Below are positions 45,241-56,313 of a stretch of 64,000 nucleotides of DNA, piece by piece (the first letter of the stretch is position 1; each line of letters opens with the position of its first letter). The DNA is from Scleroderma bovista (Eukaryota > Basidiomycota > Agaricomycetes > Boletales > Sclerodermataceae): positions 62,001 through 126,000 of the forward strand of contig JAYMGJ010000547.1 of assembly GCA_037178675.1 (NCBI GenBank). The letters run 5' to 3'. The notes under the pieces were generated by a model, which worked only from the letters and a program-made list of their open reading frames with translations, searched no databases and was not told where the DNA came from. Made by a program: the position numbers and the translations under genes.

Positions 45241-45735
45241 TTACTTTGCTTAGCCGACTTGTCACCCAATCAGAGAGGTCACCGAAGTATTCAAAAGTGT
45301 AGCGTCACTGGGGGCCTCTCTCAGATGCAGAATCATAATTGCGAATGCCGGATCTCCACCAGGGTAGGATGGCATGGTAAATGTCCCGGGGCAGTCGAGC
45401 TAGACTCTGGCGAGGGGACCCCGACACCAGGGTATCGACGTCGGAAGCAGGTTTCATGCCCGCCTGTTGGAGACGAGACAGACTGTGATTACTCGACGAA
45501 AGCGTGTCGATCCCATAGGGACAGTGGCTACTACAGTATTAGGTTGATTGTTGGCGTCGCAGAATAAGTCGTGAATGAGGTGAGGACGTCATGGACTCGA
45601 GCTAGGATTTCAGAACTGTTTCATTAGAGGGGTATTTGGACCCGGCAAGCAAGTGTGTCAGAATAGCATGAGAGCTGCGTGATGCGTTTCGTCGACGCAG
45701 GAATGTAGATGACCGGGACTGGTAGTACCTGGTGC

Positions 45736-46561
45736 ATGCGCTACTACTTGGGCATAGGTTTTCTTGGCACAGCAACCATGGTTGGACTATTTTTGTGGCC
45801 ATTCTGTCAAAGGACCGCCCTCAAGTCGAGGGGAACACAGCTCGTGAACGACGACAGTCGCCCCGACGCTCGCTCTTACAGCGTACTCGACTGCGTTTTC
45901 TGTCAGTCTTATACGAGCGATCGCGAGGCCTTTCACGTTGTGTGGGAGGTGCGAATCCACAAGCGTTGGCACAAGTCAAATACAAATGACTCTTATTAGG
46001 ATGCAGACTTTATGGCCTTCCGTGACATCAAGCCGGCGGCCCAGCATCATATTCAATTGATTCCTAAACGCCATATCGGTGAGCTTGACAACGTTGCTTC
46101 CAACAACAGTCTTCTCTGATATCACACTTAGCTAGCGTCAGGGACTTGACTATAGATGATGTTGAACTAGGTAAACCATAGTACTCCCATTCCTTCTAGT
46201 GGTGGTTTTTACTTTCCTCACTAGTGAAAAGGATGGAGCAGATTGGGAACAAAATTCTGGACCAGTTTCAGGTACCTTCCACGCATCGCAAGTGAGTATT
46301 ATATGTTGCCCCAACTTGATCGATATATACCTCAGCGGGTTTCACAAAAGGATGGGATTCCACATCCCACCATTCAACAGCATCCATCACTTACACATGC
46401 ACGTTCAAGCGCTACCTTACGTTTCCTTGGATAGGCGCATCGGCTATCCAGTCGTTGGCGGCTTTGGGCCATTCGATAAAGGTTTCAGCTGGTTTGTGGA
46501 TGTTGGTCAGACCGCGCGGATTTTGCAACGTGGTTGCAGGGTTGGAGTATTTCCATCATAG
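45736..46561 (+). CDS. Membrane-anchored HIT-domain (histidine triad) protein
   Basis: Five exons: 45736-45948, 46000-46078, 46132-46170, 46225-46291 and 46336-46561, all GT-AG and in phase, giving 207 residues to the TAG at 46559. Residues about 2-25 are a hydrophobic segment (YLGIGFLGTATMVGLFLWPF) that would act as a signal anchor. The HIT core follows: CVFC, DADFMAFRDIKPAAQHHIQL with IPKRHI, and the catalytic triad segment HHLHMHV in MGFHIPPFNSIHHLHMHVQA. This order fits HINT3-like nucleotide hydrolases (aminoacyl-AMP or AMP-lysine substrates). The membrane anchor is unusual for the family; an upstream alternative start cannot be excluded. Confidence 0.85.
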
Positions 46562-49500
46562 TCCATGTTCACCATCCATGGTAAGCCAAAATATCATGTG
46601 TGGATATGCAAGTTCCCCTCACCTTTTATTCAAGGTAAGGCTAATACCCAGTTTATGACAGTATATAGGGTGGTTCCACTGGTCGCAAGTCCCGCATGGC
46701 TGGCGATGTTAGCATTAGAGCCCTTGTTTCTAGAGATAGATTTTCCCTGCACCTCTGTTAGAGTACTGGCGAGAAATCTATTATGTAGAATTCTGTATCA
46801 ATTGACCATCAGAATGGAATCGCAGCTTGTGGAGGTAACTGGGGAAAGGGGGAGAATGCCACCCCATCCGCCCACCAAGCGATCAGACGTGAAAGCGCGC
46901 CCAATGGAATTTTTGTTTGTATGTCTTTGTTGTGGTCAAAGACTAAAGGTCGGACTTTTTTTCTCTTTTCATTTGCAACATGCATTTGCGAGGGTCTTCA
47001 AGCTTCAGATCATTGAACGTCTACCATGATGAGGTGGATGGCTCGTTTTTACCATGAGTAAAAGGTGCGCTTGTGATTTTTTCTTCTTTCATGCGATGAA
47101 ATTCTTTTTTTTTGCGACGAGTGTCCACCATGGGCACAATGTGTTTTCCATTGTCATAGTTACACTGACCTCTCGTTCCACTTATCTCTGATTTATCATG
47201 ATTGACATTTTTTCTACAGACATGACAGAGTGATCCAGACTCGCACGGAACACTGAAAGTTTCCAACACTACCGAGGGTAAGGTTTCCATCCGTCGCTAC
47301 ATCGATCGCTACACCAGGATGAACTTTCTAATTCAAACTAGAGTATCTGAGGGCTTTCACCCCGATGCTTTTACTATTTAATCTGTCAATCCACTGATTC
47401 CTATCCCACTTCCTCCCAACGTGATGCATTCCACACCAGCTAACACTTTCCTCATAGGACTTGAACCATCCACCATACATCCCGCGTGAAGCCTTCAAGT
47501 GCACGAGTACAGTACCGGTGGGTTTTGTTATTTTGTTTCCTTGATGATGTCACTTGGATTTACCGCCTGATGTTGTCCTTACTGGACCACATATGTTGAT
47601 ATATTCTGGCTGTTTTACATTTTATTTCTGATCCCTTGAGGCACTTTGTCCTAATCAACAGTATGCTGATAGCTTTTGTAGTTTTTCTAAAGGCACGCGA
47701 GTTGGCGTGCACTCTGTGCAAGCACTGGTGAGATATTTCCTCCCAATCATTGTCAGATGATGCTTCATACACGACGGTCTTCGTATTGTGCTGCCGAAAC
47801 TGCCCGCCACAGCTCAAACTTTCGGGCAACCTTACTGATTTCTTCGACTCCGTATCCTGACTGAAGTTGACTTCTTTTATAGATAATAACTGCTAGAAAT
47901 ACATCATTAATATGCGTCTACACACAAGGGTAATCGGGCTCAAGGTATGTACAAGGTTTCATTGGCCAGCCCCATTTTCTGGGGATGATTTTTTTTCATA
48001 TTATCAACTAGAAGCTGTTGCTGAGCCTCGGCATTGATTACGAATTGTTCATTCTGAACCAGTTGTTGACGTGATGATTAACATCGGTAACTGACTTTGA
48101 TGATAGGAGTGTGCCGTGACCTCGTTCAGCGTATAATTACAACTTCAACGTAACGTGCTACGGCGACAGCAAGACTTCACTGGGTGCACGACTTTGTGGT
48201 GTAACGTCCCGCGATGTGTAGCGAGAGCAGTGAAGCTTTAAGAGTTGATGGCGTAACTGCGTTCGCTACTACTGTGTTTCCTTCACTTAATGTCAAGTGT
48301 CTTTTGCGTCCCTATTCAGTGTCCCGCCGACCGGGGCATGAGCTTAGCACATCATTTGTAGGCCACAATTTCCAGTGCTTGTGGAACAGACGACCTAATT
48401 TGCATCAAGTCACGCTGCATTTTCAATGCTCCACTATGCCTCATCAGCAAAATGACTGAACTTCATGAACTTACTAAAGCCTCGTATCGCCCTATGCCTC
48501 CACTAAGTTTGACTTGCTGCTGCACTGTAGCTGGGGTATTGGTCAGGTGAGCAGTCAATTGTTAGGCTGACTTTGGAATATGACGCCTGCGTGAATGATA
48601 GTGGAGGACCCTGTTTCCTTCAAACCACCGCTATCTCGTTCCTTTCTTCCCAATAATCATGGTTGAGGGTTTTAACCTTCGTGCCTGCCCCTCAAGTTTG
48701 ACATAACATTGCATTGTTAATAGATCACAGGGGGTGATGATCTGATCAGTAACCCAGGACGATACACAATTATGAACACTCAGAAATGCAGACGCACCAT
48801 ATCCCTGATAACCTTGCATTTAAGTTCCAATGACATGACCTCCACTAAGCGTTGATCCGGGCCTCTAAATTACGCAGAGCCGTTTGTCCGTGGTGTCCCT
48901 CTATTGTTCTATGGTGTGCCTGAATTTAGAATGGCTGTCGTGTCAGCCCCGAATACGTAGCATACTCCGTGTGCTCTTGACAGCAACCTCATCCATTCAA
49001 GAGGCACGGAAAAGACGGCCGGTCAGCGGGAAACTGGTTCGGAGATGCTTTGAATCCACTGACATGGCTACGAGCCGACGTTTTGCGGGTCAACAAAGTA
49101 TAGAACAGATTCACCATTTGCATCCACCTCTTGACATCATGATTATTCCACGAGTGAATGAGAATGGGACTAGAAATATTGGTGAGCACTTCATGGTTAT
49201 GAATTATACTAGCAATTCTTTTTTTTCAGCTGCAAGTCGGCATTTCTGGTCTGTACCTACCTGTACCGAAAGTCTGATATATGACGTCGGTCTTGGTTGC
49301 AGCGTCGTGCATATTGGAAGGGGAAAGGGGTAGCAGCTATAATTATAGGACTGTCGAGTGCCCTTGATCGTCTTGCCGACAATATTTCTGTGACAGTGGT
49401 AAGCCGTGTTTATTGTCTTCTGCACAGTCCGGATGGCTTCGAAGCCCGCGGAGGTGACTCCAAGGTGACGGGTGAACTTTGATTTGCAAGAGGCGCTGAC

Positions 49501-49730
49501 AGCCAATGGTCCGGACCCCTACCCATTGGCGCTAGCAACAGCAGTAGGTTTCGAGCGATCGAGGTGAGACATACCGATGTGGATCAAGGATAACAATACA
49601 CACTGTCTTGTCCTTCATATTTCGAGCTGTGAGTGATCAGTGGAACTGCCGAACTCCGCGAATCCGTAAACTGTCCTCCTCAACTTGTTCGTGAAGAACA
49701 AAAGAAATATATATTGACAGGGCTCAGGAT
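46562..49730. other. Long gap, no supported gene
   Basis: Open frames are short and motif-free. The best (48884-49333 plus, with a possible GT-AG intron near 49,180) has no recognisable domain. Two A/T-rich runs near 47,100 and 47,990 and scattered GTGAGT/CAG pairs suggest decayed genic sequence. I looked for a seven-helix STE3-type receptor here, next to the pheromone gene, and did not find one. Confidence 0.4.
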
Positions 49731-49734
49731 GGGA

Positions 49735-49742
49735 TATAAAAT
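49735..49742 (+). promoter_or_regulatory. TATA-like box upstream of the pheromone gene
   Basis: TATAAAAT lies about 105 bp before the ATG at 49847, in an otherwise GC-balanced stretch. A plausible core promoter element; function not shown. Confidence 0.45.
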
Positions 49743-49846
49743 ATCGCTGCCTGCGCCAAAGCGGATCCCAAGTCCAATTCGCCCTTCGTCTTAGTTGCGA
49801 CTTCTTTCAGTCCCTTTCGTGCTCGCCGTAAACACACGAAGTCATC

Positions 49847-49978
49847 ATGGACGCTTTCAGCACTATTTCAGCCCTCTTTTCCTCCCCCAAGAATGACACC
49901 GCCATGGACACCATTTCCTACCCTGTTGAAGAGGAGAGCAGAGGAGGGAGCGGCATCAACTACTGTGTCATTGCCTAA
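49847..49978 (+). CDS. Lipopeptide mating-pheromone precursor (CaaX)
   Basis: A 43-residue open frame with all the traits of basidiomycete B-locus pheromone precursors. It has a short N-terminus beginning MDAFSTISALFSS, an acidic processing region (PVEEESRGGSG) and a C-terminal CaaX box, CVIA, directly before TAA. Family members are farnesylated at that Cys, trimmed of the last three residues, carboxymethylated and exported to bind a STE3-type GPCR on a partner mycelium. By analogy the mature peptide would be the last 8-13 residues up to NYC. A TATA-like box lies upstream. No receptor or second pheromone gene was found in the window, so this may be an isolated, non-mating-type-linked pheromone gene. 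Confidence 0.8.
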   Translation: MDAFSTISALFSSPKNDTAMDTISYPVEEESRGGSGINYCVIA

Positions 49979-50671
49979 ACGTGCGAACCGGGCAGTCGTG
50001 GTCTTGGTGAGCCGTTGTATGCTCCGACCATACACCGCAAGAATACTGACTAGCCCATTTCCTAGGGGCCGCCGTGATGGGTGTTTGGGCGATCCATCAA
50101 TTGCGCCTCCAGATGTTCCTGTACCCCTGCAGCAGTGTAAACCCGCGAGTTAAATTATCAAGTCACCCATCTTTCCATATCCGCAGAATGAAGTTTGTCT
50201 TTCGTATAGCACTTCTGTACTTGTTAGTTACTTTATTACCTTCGTTATTCTTCGGCTTCATTCACCTCTCCAGCTACTTGTAACAGATATCGTTGATCGT
50301 TTGACCGGTTTACGGTAGACACAGGATACGGATAAGCTGCTATTTTTTGTGTTTGTAGCTTAGGTTATACGGCAATTGGTCTGCTTTGGTTATATTCAAA
50401 GGCATCGAATGGGAGGATAGATACCGACCATAACCTAGATAGCAGAACAGCCACTGCATCCCACCGATTCGGCACGACTGAGCTGGATACAGAGAAGCCC
50501 CATGAGAACAACCACTCCCGGGCATCACCGCTTACCAGGGGTACAACGCAGAGTTTGATGCCGATACGTTGACGATATCGAAATGGGTTAAGGAAATACA
50601 GCTTCGCGTCCCCATAGTGCATCGATTTCTCCACTGAAATAATAGCAGACAGCACGCGGAAAGGAAGAATA
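49979..50671. other. Gap; short hydrophobic frame only
   Basis: Probable 3' region of the pheromone gene. A 31-codon hydrophobic frame (50188-50283, RIALLYLLVTLLPSLFFGF) is noted but has no support as a gene. Confidence 0.4.
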
Positions 50672-51745
50672 TCACAGCTCGATTGTATCCTTAGCCTTGA
50701 ACTTGCGACCTGCTCGCTCTGCAGAGCGATAACAGAACTGGTTGCCGTAAAGTTCGAACTCCAGATAAGGTTTGTCGAGCACGGTCGTCAAATCCGCGTC
50801 TGATTCAGCGTGCGATGGTGTGGGGAGCGGTGTTTGTGCACCGGTGGAAGATGAGGCAAGAGTAGAATGCAGGGGAACAGCGAGCGTGAATATGGAATTT
50901 TGTTTCGGGATCACTGAAATGGGTTTATTGATCAGACAGACACGCATAAAATCATGAAGGACACGTACATTTTATCCGATTGGCCTTTGTAATCGTGCGA
51001 AACGCATTTTCGCTTTCGTAGAGCACAATCCCAGAAAGACCGACCAGACAGGGATTGCGGCTTTGACGAACTGATCAATCCAATTTCATGTTAGCCAGTG
51101 AGAGGCGTTGGTTGGTCGCGTATACAGTTCATGGCATAGATTGAAGTTATAAATGTAAGAATACCCATCAAGCATAGAAGACGAAGGTGGACCCGCCTGT
51201 CAATATTGACCCGTGCAAATCTGCCTTGACCAATTTAGCATGCATGGATGCAGAGTTCGGGATCCGCTCAGCAGATGTCGACGATGGGGGCGGGAGATCC
51301 AGCAGCTCAGACATGTACCCCATCCAAAGACGGTGCAGCGGGACAAATAGGTCGAACCGTTCAGCAGCCTTCTCAATCCTCCATCCACCCTTCTCGCCTT
51401 TGCCTCGCGCCAGTGCTTTCTCCACACGCTTTATTCGCTCTGACCGCTTCTTCTTCGACGTCTTTACTTTTGTTGTTGTACTCTCCTTCACGGGATTCGC
51501 AAGCGCTACATGTCTCCCCTTTACGCGCGACTCGTACAACGATGCGGGATCCGAGACTCGTGTTTGGGATTGGACGTATGTGGGAGTGAACGGGGCACTG
51601 GAGCTCAGGACTAGACGTTGGTTCTATGGTGTCGTAAGTTTGCTACAATCGGATGTGGAAGAATGGAGAGAAATACTTTTCCATTCGTCAAGGGCTTGTA
51701 CAGGTCGATGATTTCTCGTTGTTGTTCGTGGGGGTGCGTCGTCAT
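50672..51745 (-). CDS. POP4: Ribonuclease P/MRP protein subunit POP4 (Rpp29)
   Basis: Four exons on the minus strand: 51745-51677, 51623-51197, 51070-50969 and 50913-50672, giving about 279 residues. It belongs to the p29 family, which binds the RNase P and MRP RNAs in the nucleolus for tRNA 5' and rRNA processing. Landmarks: basic KKKRSERIKRVEKA stretch, FDLFVPLHRLWMGYMSELL, KLVKADLHGSIL, the beta-barrel core NPCLVGLSGIVLYESENAFR, IPKQNSIFTLAVP, and C-terminal FELYGNQFCYRSAERAGRKF. Intron 2 (51196-51071, 126 nt) needs a GC donor (G|GCGGGT) to keep the frame; the other introns are GT-AG. It diverges from the flavoprotein gene with 246 bp between starts. Confidence 0.9.
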
Positions 51746-51991
51746 TGGAATGAGCTTTCCTAGCAGTAGGAATTTGCGGCGGTACTAGTCATTTTGTGTC
51801 AAACGGGGTCGAGATCAATTTACTGCATCGGGTCTTGACGTCACAAGTTGCACATGGGAGAACCTAAAATACCTCTTATCTCTCGACTACCGGTGTAGTA
51901 ATTACGAAGATTCCCGGCTTGTGAAATGGAGCAGCGCTTGCCACGAGTACCTTTGCCAGCCAGACTTGCATCTGACTCTTGAGCCTACTAC

Positions 51992-53385
51992 ATGGCGCCC
52001 GACAGTCCCCAGGAGCTGGCACCCACTTACGACGGTATGTTTTGCCCACTGTCGACCGTCGACCTTTCCTCAACCCATTTCACCCAGTCATCATTGTGGG
52101 CGGAAGTGTCGCAGGATGTGCGACCGCCCTATCCATCTTTAACACTCATCCTTCTGCCTCAATCCTCGTTCTGGACGATGCAGACCCTAGCGTCTTCAAG
52201 GTGAGCAGCCTGCCCTGCAGCCCCTCCGCACCCATCCTAACACACTTGAACTTCCACTTTTAGATCGGCGAGTCGCTGCCAGCACCCGCTAAGCGAGTCC
52301 TCGGACGTATCTGTCCCGAAATCTTCGAACGCATTTCTACCTCGCACAACGGGGCAGAAAGCGTATACATGATCTGCTCGGGTACCGCATCTGTCTGGGG
52401 CAGACCCGAGCTACAAGAGACATACGCGATGATGAATCCATACGGGGTGGGCTGGCATCTCGACCGTGCGCTATTCGACGAGTTGTTCCGCCAGTGCATG
52501 TGCGCCGTTGCGCAGGGGAGCGTATCGCTCGTGAAGAGCACTTTTGTGGATATAGATCGCGTTGATGGAGACTCTTCCTGGCTGGTGTCTGTGAATGGGG
52601 GAGGTACTGGTAGAAGCGGTGACGGCCAGGTATACCGCTCTAAATGGGTCGTAGATGCATCAGGCCGGAAAGCGACTGTCGCACGCAAGGTATGTTGTAC
52701 TTGTCAACCCCCTGCATTCATTGTCATCCGTTTTCACACTCTGGCGCAGCTGGGCTTTAAAACAGTCAAGGAGGACTCCCTGCTAGCGTTCTATGCCGTC
52801 TTCGTCGCACCTTCGATCGCCGAAGACACCGACAACCGCACTCTAATCGAGGCCTGCGAATCAGGATGGTGGTATAGCTCTCCACTCCCAAGCAATCACC
52901 GCGTTGTCGTATACCACACAGACGACTCCGAACCGACCTCTCGCGACGCACGCAAATTAGACGGATTCATGAACCTTTTGAACAACACGACTGTGCACAT
53001 CTCGCAAGCCATCTCCAAGCACGACTATGATCTGTGTGTTGATCCCAAGGCGCGGTTCCCCATCTGCACCACGGCATGCTCTGCGCGCCTCGCCTCGCCT
53101 TGTCAGACCGTGTCTGATGGTGGGGCAAGATGGTGTGCTGTGGGAGATGCCGCCATGGCATTTGACCCTCTTTCTTCCCAAGGCATGATTACAGCGCTGA
53201 AGTCGGGTGTTGTGGTTGGCGATGCCATTGCCAAGACTCTCACTGCCGTAGACCCGAAAGATGACCCGACACGCATCATTCCACACATCTATTCTCAGAT
53301 CTGGAACAAGTACCTCAACGAGAAGGCGTATTTTTATGGGCAAGAAGGGAGGTTTAAGGGAAAGTTTTGGGAGAGGAGAAGATGA
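51992..53385 (+). CDS. FAD-dependent oxidoreductase / halogenase-like flavoprotein
   Basis: Four exons: 51992-52034, 52088-52200, 52264-52689 and 52750-53385, about 405 residues. The N-terminus has an FAD-binding Rossmann motif (VIIVGGSVAGCATALSIF) ending in an acidic LVLDDAD. Further conserved pieces are GESLPAPAKR, NPYGVGWHLDRALFDELF, WVVDASGRKATVAR, the Trp-rich GWWYSSPLP and the second FAD motif WCAVGDAAMAFDPLSSQGM. This is the pattern of group A flavin monooxygenases related to tryptophan halogenases and geranylgeranyl-reductase-type dehydrogenases. The full WxWxIP halogenase motif is not present, so a halogenase activity should not be assumed. Introns of 53-63 nt. Substrate unknown; no biosynthetic cluster genes adjoin it. 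Confidence 0.85.
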
Positions 53386-53507
53386 TGTGACTGGCTGTGT
53401 GAACCTAGATGCCGTTAATAGCCGATATCAGATAACGCAAGATAGCGTGATACTGTGTACTTGGACTCTTAGTCACTCGATCAACTTGTCCTTCCGTTCC
53501 TTCCATC

Positions 53508-54423
53508 ATGTCCGCACCGACAAATCTTGTCGACGTTACCTCGACAGAGCACTTCCAGGGCCTCCTCAGTGCTGATCTCGAGCGTGTCTCGCTCATCAGT
53601 TTCTGGGCGCAGTGGGCAGAGCCATGTAAACAGATGAACGAAGTGGTGAAAGAGCTGGCGAAGAAATACAGCGCGGTCTTGGTCTTGCAGGTGAGTGCTC
53701 TATCTACTTGCCACACTACTGACCGATGAAGACGCGCCTTGGTTATAAAAGGTCGAAGAAGCGGAATCAGGACCATTATCTGACATCTTCGAAACGTTCG
53801 AAATCGATTCTGTGCCATCCTTTGTGTTACTCCGGGTTTGTGCACATGCCTATATCCATACGTCTTTCTTTGGGTTGATCTCATTTACGTAGGGACATAC
53901 TCTCCTCGGTCGAGTAGAAGGAGCAGACGCCAAAGGACTCAGCAATGCAGTCGAAATGCACGCCCCTTCTCCCAGACCTCAATCCACCGTGACATCTCCA
54001 CCCTCTGAATCCACGGTAACGGTAACTTCCCCACCATCTACTGAAGAAACGAAAGAAGAACTGCACGCACGCATCCGCACCCTCCTTAACCAATCCAAAG
54101 TGGTCCTATTCATGAAAGGCAGCCCCGATGCCCCTCGATGCGGGTTCTCGAGGAAGATTGTGGCTCTGTTGAGAGACGAAAAAGTGGAGTTTACTCACTT
54201 TGATATACTGATGGACGAGGACGTCAGACAAGGTGGGTCTATCGTCACTCTTCTTTGATGTTGCCCGGTATTTGATCGCACATGGTCAATTGAAATAGAA
54301 CTCAAGGTGATCAACGCCTGGCCAACGTACCCTCAGCTGATCATAAACGGTGAGTTGGTTGGTGGACTGGATGTAGTCAAAGACATGGTGGAGAGTGGGG
54401 AGTTCCAAGAATTGGTTGCATGA
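53508..54423 (+). CDS. Monothiol glutaredoxin, Grx3/Grx4 type
   Basis: Four exons: 53508-53690, 53752-53835, 53893-54232 and 54299-54423, giving 243 residues. An N-terminal thioredoxin-like domain carries WAEPCKQM in the active-site position (a single Cys, as in Grx3/4) and a [10 protein letters not shown] cis-Pro loop. A Ser/Pro/Thr-rich linker follows, then a glutaredoxin domain with [19 protein letters not shown] (the CGFS iron-sulfur site), a [18 protein letters not shown] segment and a short C-terminus. These cytosolic/nuclear proteins bind a glutathione-ligated [2Fe-2S] cluster and pass on iron status. A decayed copy of the last part lies 460 bp downstream. Confidence 0.93.
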
Positions 54424-54879
54424 CGGTGTTAGACGTGTTGGAATTGGTGCTTATTGTTGAAAATGGTCGATGGGTTCGCTCCTCCCTGGTCATGAATATA
54501 CTAGACACGTATTCGGTATCGGATATTGAAGGTGCAGGTTTCCAATTTAGTTGGTGCAACCAAGTGGCTGTGGATGACTGTACCTTCCATAGTGTGAACG
54601 GTGGCCAAGATCTCCGATGCTTTGTACTCTGTCCATGCCCTGCACGCACAGACCCAAGTCTGTTCAACGACACCTCAACAGAACAGCAGGTCCTCGGTGC
54701 TGATCTGGTACGTGCCATCAGCTTCTTGATGTGGTGGATCTTGGTGCTACGGGTGGTGATGAGTAAAGATCGAACTCGATTCAAATCTCAGAGTCGCTCC
54801 AGATCCGCTTTTTTTTCCAAATAGTTGCTCTCCTCTTTCGTCGATTCTGTCCACCTGCTGCGCACACACCAAAAGACCG
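54424..54879. other. Spacer between the glutaredoxin gene and its decayed copy
   Basis: Open on both strands for 130 codons but with no motif. It includes the glutaredoxin 3' region. Confidence 0.35.
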
Positions 54880-55115
54880 TCGTTAAGTCATCATGATCAT
54901 GAAAGGGCAATCCCAATGCGGGTTCTAGTGACTCCTTCGAGGGACCACAATGTGGAATACGCAAATGATACAAGGTGGACATTTCGAATGTCACCCTCCT
55001 ACTATGTTGTCCGGGTCTCTGATAATAAATCGGAAAAAAACGTAATCAACGACTGGTCAACATACCCCTCAGCTAATTGGTCAGTGGACTGGCCATCGAC
55101 GACGCTGAAAAATCT
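54880..55115 (+). pseudogene. Decayed copy of the glutaredoxin C-terminal region
   Basis: Nucleotide words line up in order with the glutaredoxin gene just upstream. ATGAAAGG-CA-CCC followed by ATGCGGGTTCT at about 54,900 corresponds to 54,113-54,150. ACAAGGTGG...TGTTGYCCGG at 54,970-55,015 corresponds to the last donor and intron near 54,229-54,268. AACGACTGGTCAACATACCC at 55,050 corresponds to 54,314, and a GTGGACTGG word follows in both. The frame is destroyed by stops. The intron is included, so it arose by DNA duplication. Confidence 0.7.
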
Positions 55116-56313
55116 TAAGCAACGGTCGCACCATGGCGCTTTATCATGGTCGATGCTTCGAACATCATTGGAAATTCGCAGTGGATGGCATAGCCCAAGT
55201 AATTCCCGAGATAAACGTAGATATGCCTCTGGTAAGTATGACACTTACCATTCATAGAAGTGGATCCGTGGATTGCTTCGATAGTACGTCTATTCGGAAT
55301 GAATATCGTGCTGTACTTCTATCATGGCTTCAGTTGTGCGTCACGGAACTGCGGGTGTACATGCTGGTTGTGGAGAGACAAGAAGCAGTAGGGCAACCTG
55401 CACCTGGTGTCCAAGAGTACGTACGTACCGGATATTCGGTGACGCAGAGCGTGTCCGGACCGGGGGAGCCGAGCAAACACGTTCCTGGAACTATGTTAGT
55501 GAATTTGTATCGGATATCGTCGGTCGCACTGGTAGGACCATGGGAGGGCAAAGGGAATGGGAATGTCAGGGATGGGGAGCCTAAATACAATGCTCCACCT
55601 CTGCGGGAAATTAGCCACCTCCGCCGTTGGCCAAAGACTTGTTATCACGCTGCTCCGGCTGTCCTGGATGGAAGTAAAGATAACAAATCTTTTTGAATGG
55701 CGAAACGTCAGAGAGAACTGCAACTCGTGTGTGGGTGCCACAGCCGATCAAGCGGCTGCGGTCCTCGAGGCTGCAGGCGACTGCAACAAGTCCACGAGGA
55801 GACGACACGAGCCGAATGCTCCACTTTTGCATTGACTATTTGGGAGAGGTGGGTGGTTCTGAGAATGGAGGGGCCAGTCTCAGCAGTCCAGCTGTCGAAT
55901 TCGGGTGGATCTTGCGTATGTCATGAAACGTATGTTTTTTCCTTCCGAGGGTTGTCGTGGGATGCCACGTGGCGTCACCGAAGATGACATCAAAGCCCGC
56001 GGTGTTTTGTACCTTTAATTCATTTACCCGTGGATGCTTCTGTGCGGTGCGCGGGTGGAAGAGGACAGGGCAGCGCGACTCTGGACGGCGACAGCGACGA
56101 CATTGGCAATGAGTGATCTTCCGCTGGGTCGAAGCAAAACACCCCAAATGTGCGTGACGTCATATGCGATCAACAAGCGGAGCATCAGCGAGTAAAAACA
56201 AATAGACACAAAAGAATAACCGATCAGTGCTTTTCACTTCCCCAGCTCCGTATATTTATTGCCTTGCCCTTGCTCCAGTTTTCTTTCCTACCACCCAACT
56301 GCTACTACTTACC
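55116..56313. other. Gap with unassigned open frames
   Basis: The longest frame (55133-55696 plus, 187 codons) has a reverse-strand frame of similar length over the same bases and no motif I recognise. A C/T-rich stretch with a plausible start region precedes the gene at 56,314. Confidence 0.35.

Noticed and set aside
46562..49846. Search for a STE3-type pheromone receptor next to the pheromone gene
   Set aside because: No frame with repeated hydrophobic helices or receptor motifs was found on either strand.
51992..53385. Calling the flavoprotein a tryptophan halogenase
   Set aside because: FAD motifs and GWWYSSPLP fit the superfamily, but the diagnostic WxWxIP motif and catalytic Lys could not be confirmed.
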